Positions 7,860 to 17,537 of a DNA stretch of 64,000 bases are shown piece after piece. The DNA comes from Jiella pacifica. Lineage in GTDB: Bacteria > Pseudomonadota > Alphaproteobacteria > Rhizobiales > Rhizobiaceae. The notes beneath the pieces were generated by a model, which had not been told where the DNA came from, made no database searches, and was given only the letters and a program-made list of their open reading frames with translations. Within the stretch, counting starts at the first letter, position 1. Each line of letters opens with the position of its first letter. Location: contig NZ_JAAAMG010000010.1 in assembly GCF_010500815.1 (NCBI RefSeq), forward strand, positions 1 through 64,000, read 5' to 3'. A program made the position numbers and the translations under genes.

Positions 7860-9248
7860 ATGCAGGAGACGACCGTGACGGACTGGATCCCGGAGATCGC
7901 CAAAGGCGGCAAGCCGCTCTATCTCGACATCGCCGACGCGCTGGAGAGCGACGTGCGGCTCGGCCGGCTGAAGGCGGGCGCCCGGCTGCCGCCGCAGCGC
8001 CGGCTCGCCAAGCGGCTGTCGATCGACTTCACCACCGTCTCGCGCGCCTATGCCGAAGCGAGGTCTCGCGGTCTCGTCGACAGCCATGTCGGCCGGGGCA
8101 CCTTCGTTTCGCCGCCGGCGGGCCGGGCGGACCGGGTCGATCCCGAGCGGGCGACGGCCGAAGATGCGACCATGAACATGCCGCCGGAGCCGAGCGATCC
8201 GGTGCTGCTTGCCAAGATGCGCGAGGGGCTCGACTATGTCGGCGCCAACCTCGTCGCGCTCTTGCGCTACCAGTCGCCGACGGGCGGCGAGAAGGACAAG
8301 ATCGCCGCCTCCTCCTGGCTGTCGATGCGCGGCATGGTGCCGAAGCTCGAACGCATCGCCGTGACGCCCGGCGCCCACGCGACGATGACGGCGATCCTCT
8401 CGCTCGCCACTGAGCCCGGCGACACGATCCTCTGCGAGGCGATCACCTATCCGGGCTTCCGCAGCATCGCCAAGGTCATGCGCCGCAACATTCTCGGCCT
8501 TGAGATGGACGAGGCGGGCATTCTCCCCGAAGCGCTGGAAGAGGCGATCCGCCGCCACCGGCCGAAGATGCTCTATCTGAACCCGACGCTGCAGAATCCG
8601 ACGACGATCACCATGCCGACCGCGAGGCGCCTCGCCGTCGCCGAGATCCTCAACGAATATCGCCTGCCGGCGATCGAGGACGACGCCTACGGCTTCATCC
8701 CGCCCAAGGCGCCGGCGCCTCTCGCCGTCAGCGCGCCGGACCTGATCTGGCATATCGGCGGCCTTGCCAAATGCATCGGCGCCGGGCTGCGGCTGGCCTA
8801 CACGGTCGCGCCGAGCGGCAAGGACGCCTTCGCCCTCACCCAGGCGCTGCGGGCGGCGAGCGGCATGGCTTCGCCGATCTCCGTGGCCCTCGCCACCCAT
8901 TGGATCGAGGACGGAACGGCCGACGGCATCCGCCGCTTCATCCGGGCCGAGAGCGCCGCCCGCCAGACGATCGCTGCCGAATGCCTCGACGGCTTCGACT
9001 TCGCTTCGGACCCCTACGCCTTCAACATCTGGCTGCGCCTGCCGGCCGAGGCCGACGGACGGGCCCATCTGATGGGCCGTCTCGCCGGCCGCCGTCTCGG
9101 CGTGATGCCCTCCGATGCCTTCACCGTCACGGGCCCGCCGCGGGAGGCCCTGAGGATCTGCCTCGGCGGCGCGATCACCCGCGAGGAACTCGTCGCCGAT
9201 CTCGGATTCTTGGGGAACGCCCTGACCGAGCACGACTGGTTCGCATGA
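7860..9248 (+). CDS. MocR-family (GntR-HTH plus aminotransferase-fold) transcriptional regulator, probable nit regulator
   Basis: Regulator of 462 residues. An N-terminal GntR winged helix (LYLDIADALESDVRLGRLKA, then LPPQRRLAKRLSIDFTTVSR) is fused to a fold-type I aminotransferase-like domain with the PLP-lysine region GGLAKCIGAGLRLAY. MocR proteins use PLP or an amino compound as effector. It is divergent from nitB with duplicated repeats in between, so local control of the nit operon is inferred. The start could be ATG 7860 or GTG 7875; the latter has the better Shine-Dalgarno (AGGAG, six bases upstream). ATG 7839 is less likely. Confidence 0.85.
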   Translation: MQETTVTDWIPEIAKGGKPLYLDIADALESDVRLGRLKAGARLPPQRRLAKRLSIDFTTVSRAYAEARSRGLVDSHVGRGTFVSPPAGRADRVDPERATAEDATMNMPPEPSDPVLLAKMREGLDYVGANLVALLRYQSPTGGEKDKIAASSWLSMRGMVPKLERIAVTPGAHATMTAILSLATEPGDTILCEAITYPGFRSIAKVMRRNILGLEMDEAGILPEALEEAIRRHRPKMLYLNPTLQNPTTITMPTARRLAVAEILNEYRLPAIEDDAYGFIPPKAPAPLAVSAPDLIWHIGGLAKCIGAGLRLAYTVAPSGKDAFALTQALRAASGMASPISVALATHWIEDGTADGIRRFIRAESAARQTIAAECLDGFDFASDPYAFNIWLRLPAEADGRAHLMGRLAGRRLGVMPSDAFTVTGPPREALRICLGGAITREELVADLGFLGNALTEHDWFA

Positions 9249-9336
9249 GCTGACGGGGCCGGTGGAGATTCTGCGGCGGCAGTGGCGCCGGCACTCGCCG
9301 GAGCTACCGCTTCATCACCGGCGAACTGCCGGAGCG

Positions 9337-9354
9337 CCACCGCGAACGCGGTGG
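9337..9354. terminator. Short hairpin between the regulator gene and ackA (convergent ends)
   Basis: CCACCGCG-AA-CGCGGTGG, an 8-bp GC stem lying just past the ackA stop. It has no clear U-tract, so termination is only plausible. Confidence 0.3.
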
Positions 9355-9363
9355 AAGACCCCG

Positions 9364-10578
9364 CTAAGCCAGCAGACGGGCGGCGTCCCGAGCTATGATG
9401 GATTCTTCGTCGGTCGCGATCCTCAGCACCTCGACCGGAGCGCCGTCCGGGCTGATACGAGTCGCCCCCGCCCGGTTCGGCGCCGCTTCGACGGCAAGCC
9501 CCAACCAGGCAAGCCGTTCCGCCACACGCATTCGGACCTCCGGCTGATTCTCGCCGATCCCGCCGGTGAAGACGAAGCGGTCGATCCCGCCGAGCGAGGC
9601 CGCCATCGCTGCGGTCTCGCGGGCGATCGAATGAACGAAGAGCTCGACCGCTTCGCGCGCCGCGGCGCTTTCGTCGGCCAGGAGTTCGCGCATGTCGCGC
9701 GAAATGCCGGAGACGCCGAGGAGCCCCGATCGGTGATAGAGGAGGTCCTCGACCGCATCCGCGGTCATGCCGATCCGTTTGAAAAGGTGGAGCACGACCC
9801 CCGGGTCAAGGGAGCCGCAGCGAGTTGCCATCACGAGTCCGTCGAGCACCGAAAAGCCCATGGTGGTGTCGACGCTTTTACCATCTCTCATGGCGCAGAG
9901 ACTGGCGCCGGAGCCGAGATGGGCGACGACCGTGCGCTTGCCCTCACCGCCGGGATCGCGGCGAGCCAGTTCGCCGGCGATGAAGTCGTAGCTGACGCCG
10001 TGAAAGCCGAATTTCGTCAGGCCCTCGCGATTAGCGAGGTCGCGCGGCAGGGCGTAGCGCCTGAGGACCGGCGCGATGGTGCGGTGGAAGACCGTGTCGA
10101 AGGAGGCCGTCTGCGCCAGCTCCGGCCGCAGCCGGGCGATGGCATGGATCGGCACCAGTGCCAGCGGCTGGTGGAGCGGCGCGAGCGGCGTCAGCGCTTC
10201 GACCGCCGCGATCGTCGGGGCTCCGAGGATGGCGGGGCCGGCGAAGTCCGGGCCCCCGTGGACGACCCGGTGCCCCGCGCCGGCAAGTCGTCCGGTCGGC
10301 GCGGCCGTGACAGCCCAGTCGAGGAGCCGCGCATGGGCGGGTTCGTCGCTCTGACCACCGTCGCCGACGGAACGCGCCACCGTCTCGTCGAGCGGCGGGA
10401 CGTTCTCTCCGGCCATCGCCACGTGAAGTCCGCCCTCCACCGGCTTCATCCGCCCGCGGGCGAGCGCGACGAGCGAGCCGCCTTCCGCCGCCGCGAACAA
10501 TGCCAGCTTCAGGCTCGACGAACCGGCATTGAGGCAGAGGACGGCATCGCCGGGGCGCAGGTCGGTCGGCTCGCTCAT
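9364..10578 (-). CDS. ackA: Acetate kinase
   Basis: Converts acetyl-phosphate plus ADP to acetate plus ATP in the cytosol. The protein has 404 residues, the usual length. Family motifs include the N-terminal LCLNAGSSSLKLALF, KFGFHGVSYDFIAGEL, VVAHLGSGASLCAM and the C-terminal FVFTGGIGENQPEVR. MSEPTDLRPG at 10576-10578 is used as the start; the open frame upstream belongs to the intergenic region and the xfp end. It lies 25 bp downstream of phosphoketolase on the same strand, so the acetyl-phosphate made by that enzyme is used directly for ATP. No pta gene is nearby. Confidence 0.95.
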   Translation of the reverse strand: MSEPTDLRPGDAVLCLNAGSSSLKLALFAAAEGGSLVALARGRMKPVEGGLHVAMAGENVPPLDETVARSVGDGGQSDEPAHARLLDWAVTAAPTGRLAGAGHRVVHGGPDFAGPAILGAPTIAAVEALTPLAPLHQPLALVPIHAIARLRPELAQTASFDTVFHRTIAPVLRRYALPRDLANREGLTKFGFHGVSYDFIAGELARRDPGGEGKRTVVAHLGSGASLCAMRDGKSVDTTMGFSVLDGLVMATRCGSLDPGVVLHLFKRIGMTADAVEDLLYHRSGLLGVSGISRDMRELLADESAAAREAVELFVHSIARETAAMAASLGGIDRFVFTGGIGENQPEVRMRVAERLAWLGLAVEAAPNRAGATRISPDGAPVEVLRIATDEESIIARDAARLLA

Positions 10579-10603
10579 CGTCCCGGCTCGGGGCGAAGTT
10601 CGC

Positions 10604-12964
10604 TCACGACGACCAGACCCACTCGGTGATTTCCGGCATGTCGATGCCATTGGCGACGACGTAGGTCCTGTGGGCATCGAGCCTTCGGTGGAGCTCCCGC
10701 AGCGCCTCGGCGCCCGCTTCGCCGCCCTTCTCCGGCAGCCGCTCGATGGCGGCGATGGCGAGGTGGAACCGGTCGAGCCCGTTGAGGACGGTCATGTCGA
10801 AGGGCGTCGTCGTCGTGCCCTCCTCATGATAGCCGTGAACGTGGAAATTGGCGTGGTTGGTGCGCCCGTGGCAGAGCTGGTGAACCAGCCGCGGATAACC
10901 GTGATAGGCGAAGATCACCGGGCGGTCGCGGGTGAACAGCGCGTCGAACCGCGCCGCGTCGAGACCGTGCGGGTGGTCCTCCCGGCGCTGCAGCGCCATC
11001 AGGTCGATGACGTTGACGAAGCGGATCGAGACATCCGGCAGCGCTCGCCGAAGGAAATCGACGGCCGCGAGCGCCTCGATGGTCGGAACGTCGCCGGCCG
11101 AAGCCATGACGAGATCGGGCTCGGCATCCTCGGCAACGTTGCTGGCGAAGGGCCAGGCCGAGATCTTCGCCGCGACATGCGCCCTCGCCTCCTCGATCGA
11201 CAGCCATTGCGGCGCCGGCGCCTTGCCGGCGACGATGACGTTCACCCGGTCGTAAGTCTCGAAGCAATGATCGGCGACGCACAGCAGCGTGTTGGCGTCC
11301 GGCGGAAAATAGATCCTGACGACATCGGCCTTCTTGGAGGCGACATGGTCGACGAAGCCCGGGTCCTGATGGGAAAAGCCGTTGTGGTCCTGCTGCCAGA
11401 CATGGGAGGTGAGCAGATAGTTCAGCGAGGCGATCGGCGCCCGCCAGGGAAGGTGGCGCGAAACCTTCAACCACTTGGCGTGCTGATTGAACATCGAGTC
11501 GATGATGTGGATGAAGGCCTCGTAGCAGGCGAAGAGCCCGTGACGGCCGGTGAGGAGATAGCCCTCGAGCCAGCCCTGGCAGAGGTGCTCGGAGAGGACC
11601 TCCATCACCCGGCCCTGGGAGGCGAGGCTGACGTCATAGGGCTCGATTCCCTCCATCCACACCCGGTCGGTCGTCTCGAACACCGCGTCGAGGCGGTTCG
11701 AGGCGAGTTCGTCCGGGCTGAACAGGCGGATGTTGGCGGCTTCGGCGTTTTCGTCGAGCAGCACCTTCAGATAGCGGCCGAGCGCCCGCGTCGCCTCCCC
11801 GGTGGTCCGGCCCGGCGCCTCGACCTTGATGGCGAAGGCGTCGAGGCCGGGACGGGCGAGGTCGAGGCGGCGCAGCCCGCCATTCGCAGCCGGGTTGGCG
11901 CCCATGCGCCTGGCGCCCGTCGGCGCGAGCTCGGCAAGTTCGGCTTTGAGGCGCCCATCCGGCTCGAACAGCTCTTCCGGGTGATAGGAGCGCATCCACT
12001 CTTCGAGAATGGCGAGATGCTCGGGATTGTCGTGCACGGTGGCGACCGGCACCTGATGGGCGCGCCAGAACCCTTCCACCTTCTTGCCGTCGACCTCTTT
12101 CGGCCCGGTCCAGCCCTTCGGCGAGCGCAAGACGATCATCGGCCAGCGCGGCCGTTCTTCGGCACCCTTCCCGCCGCTGCGAGCGCGGGCCTGGATGGCG
12201 GCGATCCGATCGAAGGCGTGGTCGAGCGCGTTTGCCATTGCGACATGCATCGCTGCCGGATCGGAACCTTCGACGAAGATCGGTTCGTGGCCGTAGCCGG
12301 TGAACAGCGCTTCCAGCTCTTCCCGGCTCATGCGGCCGAGAACGGTGGGATTGGCGATCTTGTAGCCGTTGAGATGGAGGATCGGCAGCACGGCGCCGTC
12401 GACCGCCGGGTTCAGGAACTTGTTGGAATGCCAGGAGGCGGCGAGCGCGCCCGTCTCGGCCTCGCCGTCGCCGATGACGCAGGCGGCGACGAGATCCGGA
12501 TCGTCGAACACGGCGCCATAGGCATGGGCGAGCGCATAGCCGAGTTCGCCGCCTTCATGAATGGAGCCGGGCGTCTCGGGCGCAGCGTGGCTCGGAATGC
12601 CGCCGGGAAAGGAGAATTGCCGGAACAGACGCCGCATGCCGTCGAGCGTCTGGCCGACCTTTGGATAGATCTGGCCGTAGCTGCCCTCGAGCCAGGTGTT
12701 CGCCACTATCGCCGGCCCGCCATGGCCAGGGCCGCAGATGAACAAGACCGAGGCGTCGCGGGCGTGGATGACGCGGTTGAGATGGGCGTAGAGAAAGTTC
12801 AGCCCCGGCGTCGTCCCCCAATGGCCGAGCAGCCGTCGTTTGACATGCTCCGGCTTCAGCGGCTCCGTCAGGAGCGGATTGTCGACGAGATAGATCTGGC
12901 CAACGGAAAGATAGTTCGCGGCGCGCCAGTAGCGGTCGATCAGCGCGAGATCTTCGTCTTGCAT
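10604..12964 (-). CDS. xfp: Xylulose-5-phosphate/fructose-6-phosphate phosphoketolase
   Basis: Thiamine-diphosphate enzyme of 786 residues, normal for the family. It cleaves xylulose-5-P (and often fructose-6-P) with phosphate to acetyl-phosphate plus glyceraldehyde-3-P (or erythrose-4-P). Visible family features are [14 protein letters not shown] near the N-terminus, [53 protein letters not shown] and [18 protein letters not shown]. It is followed by ackA, forming a two-gene phosphoketolase/acetate kinase operon. Which sugar phosphate is preferred cannot be told by eye. Confidence 0.95.
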   Translation of the reverse strand: MQDEDLALIDRYWRAANYLSVGQIYLVDNPLLTEPLKPEHVKRRLLGHWGTTPGLNFLYAHLNRVIHARDASVLFICGPGHGGPAIVANTWLEGSYGQIYPKVGQTLDGMRRLFRQFSFPGGIPSHAAPETPGSIHEGGELGYALAHAYGAVFDDPDLVAACVIGDGEAETGALAASWHSNKFLNPAVDGAVLPILHLNGYKIANPTVLGRMSREELEALFTGYGHEPIFVEGSDPAAMHVAMANALDHAFDRIAAIQARARSGGKGAEERPRWPMIVLRSPKGWTGPKEVDGKKVEGFWRAHQVPVATVHDNPEHLAILEEWMRSYHPEELFEPDGRLKAELAELAPTGARRMGANPAANGGLRRLDLARPGLDAFAIKVEAPGRTTGEATRALGRYLKVLLDENAEAANIRLFSPDELASNRLDAVFETTDRVWMEGIEPYDVSLASQGRVMEVLSEHLCQGWLEGYLLTGRHGLFACYEAFIHIIDSMFNQHAKWLKVSRHLPWRAPIASLNYLLTSHVWQQDHNGFSHQDPGFVDHVASKKADVVRIYFPPDANTLLCVADHCFETYDRVNVIVAGKAPAPQWLSIEEARAHVAAKISAWPFASNVAEDAEPDLVMASAGDVPTIEALAAVDFLRRALPDVSIRFVNVIDLMALQRREDHPHGLDAARFDALFTRDRPVIFAYHGYPRLVHQLCHGRTNHANFHVHGYHEEGTTTTPFDMTVLNGLDRFHLAIAAIERLPEKGGEAGAEALRELHRRLDAHRTYVVANGIDMPEITEWVWSS

Positions 12965-13557
12965 GATGCCCTCGAAGGTCGAATGGGTGAATTCAACTGG
13001 GTCTGCCGGAACCCAACGGGTTGAAAGTGGCGAAGTTCACCGTCTTTTTCGCGGCGCACGACCCGACCCGGGTTTGGACCCGGAATCCGCGCGTTCTGGC
13101 AAGGCCAGCCGTCGGTGAAAAATGCCGCGACGCTCGGATGCGCCTTCGCGTCAGGCGTTCGCTGTTGCAGCCTGCCGGCCAGCGGCGCCTTCGTCCTTGA
13201 CGAAGATCAATCCCGCGTCCCGATCGCATCGTTCGTCACGACGCTTCGCGGCGAAGAACACTCGCCCCTCGCACCCGCAGGGTCGATGGAGCGGCCAAAA
13301 GCGTAATGCAGCCTCCGAGGCCGGCCAACGGGTGAAAGGCGACGATCACGAGATGCCGCCTGCGTGAAGCAATGCGGCAGACGCTCGCCGTCGGTCGAAA
13401 TCGGCGTCACCACGGACAACGCTTCGACCGCGCAAGGATCTCGCCCTGCGCCGCCATCCCGACCACGCCGGCGGCACCGAAAATGGGCGACCCAGCGTCT
13501 CACGGCTCGGAACGGCCGCCCGATACCGGGTCGGCTTTTACGATTCAATTTGGGGAA
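12965..13557. other. Intergenic region upstream of xfp
   Basis: About 590 bp without a credible gene. Close to the xfp start is an imperfect inverted repeat (TTCAACTGGGT at 12991, ACCCAACGGGTTGAA ending near 13025) that may be an operator for xfp-ackA. The rest, including 13040-13550, shows no RNA or ORF I can support; the small reading frames there overlap each other on both strands. Confidence 0.4.
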
Positions 13558-13642
13558 TGGTGCCCAGGAAAGGACTCGAACCTTCACGCCTCGCGGCACA
13601 CGGACCTGAACCGTGCGCGTCTACCAATTCCGCCACCTGGGC
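13558..13642 (-). tRNA. tRNA-Leu (CAG)
   Basis: 85-nt class II tRNA. The reverse complement starts GCCCAGGTGGCGGAATTGG, has anticodon region GGTTCAGGTCC (anticodon CAG), a variable arm, T-loop GGTTCGAGTCC and encoded CCA at 13558-13560. Confidence 0.95.
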
Positions 13643-13652
13643 ACGGGGCGGA

Positions 13653-13681
13653 CCATTAGAAGCTGGACTTCGCGGTGTCAA
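13653..13681 (-). promoter_or_regulatory. Sigma-70 promoter of tRNA-Leu
   Basis: Minus strand: perfect -35 TTGACA at 13676-13681, 17-bp spacer, -10-like TAATGG at 13653-13658. It ends about 10 bp before the tRNA 5' end, so the transcript starts essentially at the tRNA. Confidence 0.7.
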
Positions 13682-13806
13682 CGCGGTTTTCGCAGGTGCT
13701 TTGCGAAATCCCCAGATCGCGAAATCTTCGTAGCTGGCGGCTGCGGTGACGGGAGGCCGTCAGATCAATGACACGACGATGAAGGGAAGCAGGGCCATCA
13801 TAAACG

Positions 13807-13970
13807 AAGAGAGCCGCCACGGCCTGGAGGGGGATACGCCGTGACGACTCTCTTGCACTCTCTCGACGCCGGTCCTGGAGAGGGGGGAAGAGGACCTCGG
13901 CGTCTCTAATTTCGGCTCTTAAGCGGGGGACGTGCCTTGGCCGAATACGGCGCTTTCTGTCGCACCGTCG
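13807..13970 (-). ncRNA. Candidate small RNA with two stem-loops carrying C-rich loops
   Basis: Two strong inverted repeats lie 10 bp apart. Hairpin A: arms 13807-13823 and 13838-13854. Hairpin B: arms 13865-13876 and 13891-13904. Read on the minus strand the loops are pyrimidine-rich (GTATCCCCCTCCAG and CTTCCCCCCTCTCC) and could pair with Shine-Dalgarno sequences. A minus-strand promoter lies upstream: -35 TTGATT at 14000-14005, 17-bp spacer, CATTAT at 13977-13982. The layout resembles the alphaproteobacterial anti-SD 'cuckoo'/alpha-r14 type RNAs. Strand and ends are inferred. Confidence 0.4.
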
Positions 13971-14268
13971 CTTATGATAATGCGACCGCGGAGTGCGGAA
14001 ATCAAGCTACGGGCAAGGCTCACCCTCTCACATCGACGTGAATAGGGTGATTTCGCCAGAAATGATCATGGATCGCGCTGCAATGCAACGCCCCGGAACG
14101 ATGCATGCGCGCATAAGTCGACCAACGTGACTTTTCGGCAACGTTTCGTTCCCGTTGCATCGGCTGTTTCGTTCTGGCCATCATTGTGCGGCGATCCTGC
14201 TTGGAGAGACGCGGCGTCGCCGCTTCCGGCGATGGACAGGCCGACGCGCGCGCGATACCAACCCTGCC

Positions 14269-17211
14269 ATGAAAAAGGGCGATCACCTCTTCCTCGTCGA
14301 CGGCTCGGCTTACATCTTCCGCGCCTATCACGCTTTGCCGCCATTGACCCGCAAGTCCGACGGGTTGCCGGTCGGCGCGGTGTCGGGCTTCTGCAACATG
14401 CTGTGGAAGCTCGTCGAGGAATCGCGCGACACGTCCGTCGGGGTCGCGCCGACGCATTTCGCGGTGATCTTCGACCATTCCTCGACGACGTTCCGCAACG
14501 AGCTCTACGATCAGTACAAGGCCAACCGCACGGCGCCGCCGGAAGACCTCGTGCCGCAATTCGCCGTCATCCGCGAGGCGGTGCGTGCCTTCGACCTGCC
14601 CTGCATCGAGAAGCAGGGATACGAGGCGGACGATCTGATCGCCACCTATACGAAACAGGCGATCGCCGCCGGCGGCGACGTCACCATCGTCTCCTCCGAC
14701 AAGGATCTCATGCAGCTCGTCGGCCCGGGCGTCATCCTCTACGACCAGATGAAGGACAAGCGCCTCGGGCCGGAAGAGGTGAAGGAGAAATTCGGCGTCT
14801 ATCCGGAGAAGATGATCGACCTCCAGGCGCTGGTCGGCGACACCTCCGACAACGTTCCGGGCGTTCCGGGCATCGGGCCGAAGACGGCGGCGCAGCTGCT
14901 CGACGACTATGGGGACCTCGAAACGCTGCTCGAGCGCGCCGAGGAGATCAAGCAGGCCAAACGGCGGGAAAACCTCATCGCCTTCGCCGAACAGGCGCGG
15001 CTCTCGAAGCGTCTCGTCACCCTCGACTGCGACATGCCGCTCGACACGCCGCTCGATGATCTCTTCCTCAACGAGCCGGACGGCGAGAAGCTGATCGCCT
15101 TCCTGAAGGCGATGGAGTTCACCACCCTAACCCGGCGCGTCGCCGCGACCCTCGCCGTCTCGGCGAGCGACGTCGAGACGGCGAAGATCGACGTCGACGC
15201 CCCGGTGCGCGGGCCCGATCTCGATCCCGCCGCGGCGAGCCGGCCGGCAGCGGTCGGCGCCGGCGAGGATGGCGCGCCGCGCCTTGCCCTCGTCCCGGCG
15301 ATGCTGGTCGAATCGCGCAAGGGCGAGGCCGCGGCCGCTAGCTTCGACCATTCGGCCTATCTGACGATCCGCGACGAGGCCGCGCTGCGTGACTTTCTGG
15401 CTGAAGCGACCGAGACCGGCATCCTCGCCTTCGACACCGAGACGGACGCCCTGTCAGCGATGAACGGCAAGCTCGTCGGCGTCTCCTTTGCGGTGTCTCC
15501 AGGCCGCGCCGCCTATGTCCCGCTCGGCCACGTCTCGCCGAATGGCGAGGCGGATCTTCTCTCGGACAAGTCGGTGGAAGAGGAGATCGGCCCGCAGATC
15601 CCGCTGGAAACCGCGCTGGCCGTGCTCAAGCCGGTTCTGGAAGATCCCGCGATTCTCAAGGTCGGGCAGAACACCAAATACGACTATCTCGTCATGCTGC
15701 GCCATGGCATCGTCGTCGCTCCCTTCGACGACACGATGCTGATCTCCTATGCGCTCGACGCCTCGGCCTCGCTCTCCGGCCACGGCATGGACGAGCTTTC
15801 CGAGCGCTTCCTCGGCCACAAGCCGATCTCGTTCAAGGATCTCTGCGGCTCGGGCCGCAACGCCCGGCCGATCGCCGCCTGCGAGATCGAGCGGGTGACC
15901 CACTACGCCGCCGAGGACGCCGACGTGACGCTGCGGCTGTGGCGGGTCCTGACGCCGCGGCTCGCGGCGGAGGGCTTGGCCTCGGTCTACGAGCGACTGG
16001 AGAAACCTCTGATGCCGGTGCTGGCGCGGATGGAAGAGCGCGGCATCATGGTCGACCGGCAGATCCTGTCGCGGCTGTCCGGCCGCTTCGCCCAGAAGCA
16101 GGGCGGGCTGGAAGCCGAGATCGCCGAACTCGCTGGCGAGGAGTTCAACCCGGGCTCGCCCAAGCAGCTCGGCGAGATCCTGTTCGGCAAGCTCGGTCTG
16201 CCCGGCGGCAAGAAGACCAAGGGCGGCCAGTGGTCGACCGACGTGAAGGTACTGGAGGAACTCGCCGCCGAGGGCCATCCCCTGCCCTCGAAGATCGTCG
16301 AATGGCGTCAGCTGACCAAGCTGAAGGGCACCTATACCGACACGCTGCCGAACCATATGGACCAGCGCGGGCGGATCCACACCTCCTATTCGATGGCCTC
16401 GACCACCACCGGCCGCCTCTCCTCCTCCGAGCCGAACCTCCAGAACATTCCCGTGCGCACCGAGGAAGGCCGGGCGATCCGCACCGCCTTCGTCGCGCCG
16501 GAAGGCAAGAAGCTGGTCTCGGCCGACTACAGCCAGATCGAGCTGCGCATCCTCGCCCACATCGCCGACATCCCGCAATTGAAGCAGGCCTTCGTCGAGG
16601 GGCTCGACATCCACGCCATGACCGCCTCGGAAATGTTCGGGGTGCCCGTCGAGGGCATGCCGTCGGACGTCAGGCGGCGGGCGAAGGCGATCAATTTCGG
16701 CATCATCTACGGCATCTCCGCCTTCGGCCTCGCCAATCAGCTGGCGATCCCGCGCGAGGAGGCAGGGCTCTACATCCGCCGCTATTTCGAACGCTTCCCC
16801 GGCATCCGCGACTACATGGACGCGACCAAGGCCTTCGCGAAGCAGCACGGCTATGTCGAGACGCTGTTCGGCCGGCGGGTGCATTATCCCGACATCAAGT
16901 CCCCGAATGCTTCGATGCGGGCCTTCAACGAGCGCGCCGCGATCAATGCGCCGATCCAGGGCACGGCGGCGGACGTGATCCGCCGGGCGATGATCCGGAT
17001 GGAGGGCGCCCTCGACGAAGCCGGGCTGGCGGCGAAGATGCTGCTTCAGGTGCATGACGAACTGATCTTCGAAGTGCCGGACGACGAAGTCGAGGCGACG
17101 CTGCCGCTCGTTGCCAAGATCATGGCAGAGGCGCCGCTCCCCCGCGTCAATTTGTCAGTTCCCCTCGTCGTCGACGCCAAAGCCGCCGATAATTGGGAAG
17201 CGGCTCACTGA
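14269..17211 (+). CDS. polA: DNA polymerase I
   Basis: Repair and Okazaki-fragment processing polymerase of 980 residues, slightly longer than the E. coli protein. Domains in order: 5'-3' exonuclease (FEN) from HLFLVDGSAYIFRAYHALPP to about residue 290; a low-complexity linker; a 3'-5' exonuclease with intact DxE motif (ILAFDTETDALSAM), so proofreading should be active; and the polymerase with motif A SADYSQIELRIL, motif B region RRRAKAINFGIIYGIS and motif C LLQVHDELIFEV. MKKGDHLFLVDGS is chosen as the start because the FEN domain begins there, although the frame is open upstream to 14155. Confidence 0.96.
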   Translation: MKKGDHLFLVDGSAYIFRAYHALPPLTRKSDGLPVGAVSGFCNMLWKLVEESRDTSVGVAPTHFAVIFDHSSTTFRNELYDQYKANRTAPPEDLVPQFAVIREAVRAFDLPCIEKQGYEADDLIATYTKQAIAAGGDVTIVSSDKDLMQLVGPGVILYDQMKDKRLGPEEVKEKFGVYPEKMIDLQALVGDTSDNVPGVPGIGPKTAAQLLDDYGDLETLLERAEEIKQAKRRENLIAFAEQARLSKRLVTLDCDMPLDTPLDDLFLNEPDGEKLIAFLKAMEFTTLTRRVAATLAVSASDVETAKIDVDAPVRGPDLDPAAASRPAAVGAGEDGAPRLALVPAMLVESRKGEAAAASFDHSAYLTIRDEAALRDFLAEATETGILAFDTETDALSAMNGKLVGVSFAVSPGRAAYVPLGHVSPNGEADLLSDKSVEEEIGPQIPLETALAVLKPVLEDPAILKVGQNTKYDYLVMLRHGIVVAPFDDTMLISYALDASASLSGHGMDELSERFLGHKPISFKDLCGSGRNARPIAACEIERVTHYAAEDADVTLRLWRVLTPRLAAEGLASVYERLEKPLMPVLARMEERGIMVDRQILSRLSGRFAQKQGGLEAEIAELAGEEFNPGSPKQLGEILFGKLGLPGGKKTKGGQWSTDVKVLEELAAEGHPLPSKIVEWRQLTKLKGTYTDTLPNHMDQRGRIHTSYSMASTTTGRLSSSEPNLQNIPVRTEEGRAIRTAFVAPEGKKLVSADYSQIELRILAHIADIPQLKQAFVEGLDIHAMTASEMFGVPVEGMPSDVRRRAKAINFGIIYGISAFGLANQLAIPREEAGLYIRRYFERFPGIRDYMDATKAFAKQHGYVETLFGRRVHYPDIKSPNASMRAFNERAAINAPIQGTAADVIRRAMIRMEGALDEAGLAAKMLLQVHDELIFEVPDDEVEATLPLVAKIMAEAPLPRVNLSVPLVVDAKAADNWEAAH

Positions 17212-17537
17212 GGCGGGTCACCGAGCCGATTCAGGGCGTTAGGTCGTTCGGATGACGAAACTGGGACAGCGCGGTTTCGTAGCCGGCCATTGATCGCAAG
17301 GCTTGCAATCGTCGGCGAAATCAGGCGGACTCCTTGCGTTTTCAAGCCTTTCAGCAGCTCGGTTCTTGAAATCTTCGCGCCTGAACCAACCTCTTCGTCC
17401 GTCGACGCATTCTCCACATACCGGCCGGACTGGAACCCTCGCCATCCATGGCCAGGCACCTGGCAGGGCTCGGGCAGGCGGGCGACGACGAAAGACAATC
17501 GGGCTTGATATCGGATTCGCGACGAGGTTGGCGTCAC
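17212..17537. other. Intergenic region between polA and the LOV kinase
   Basis: About 325 bp. I see no gene, RNA or strong hairpin here. It presumably holds the polA terminator and the promoter of the light-sensor kinase, but no clear consensus stands out. Confidence 0.4.

Larger units (their letters stand above)
13643..14268. other. Intergenic region between tRNA-Leu and polA
   Basis: About 625 bp with no credible protein gene. It contains the tRNA-Leu promoter, the twin-hairpin RNA candidate and the polA leader. The frames on either strand here are short and uninformative. Confidence 0.5.

Noticed and set aside
10529-13024. 831-residue plus-strand frame
   Set aside because: Antisense of the phosphoketolase and acetate kinase genes, both with full sets of family motifs.
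13756-13802. Tiny hydrophobic peptide (MMALLPFIVVSLI) on the minus strand
   Set aside because: 13 residues, no clear ribosome site; probably the tail of the hairpin transcript.
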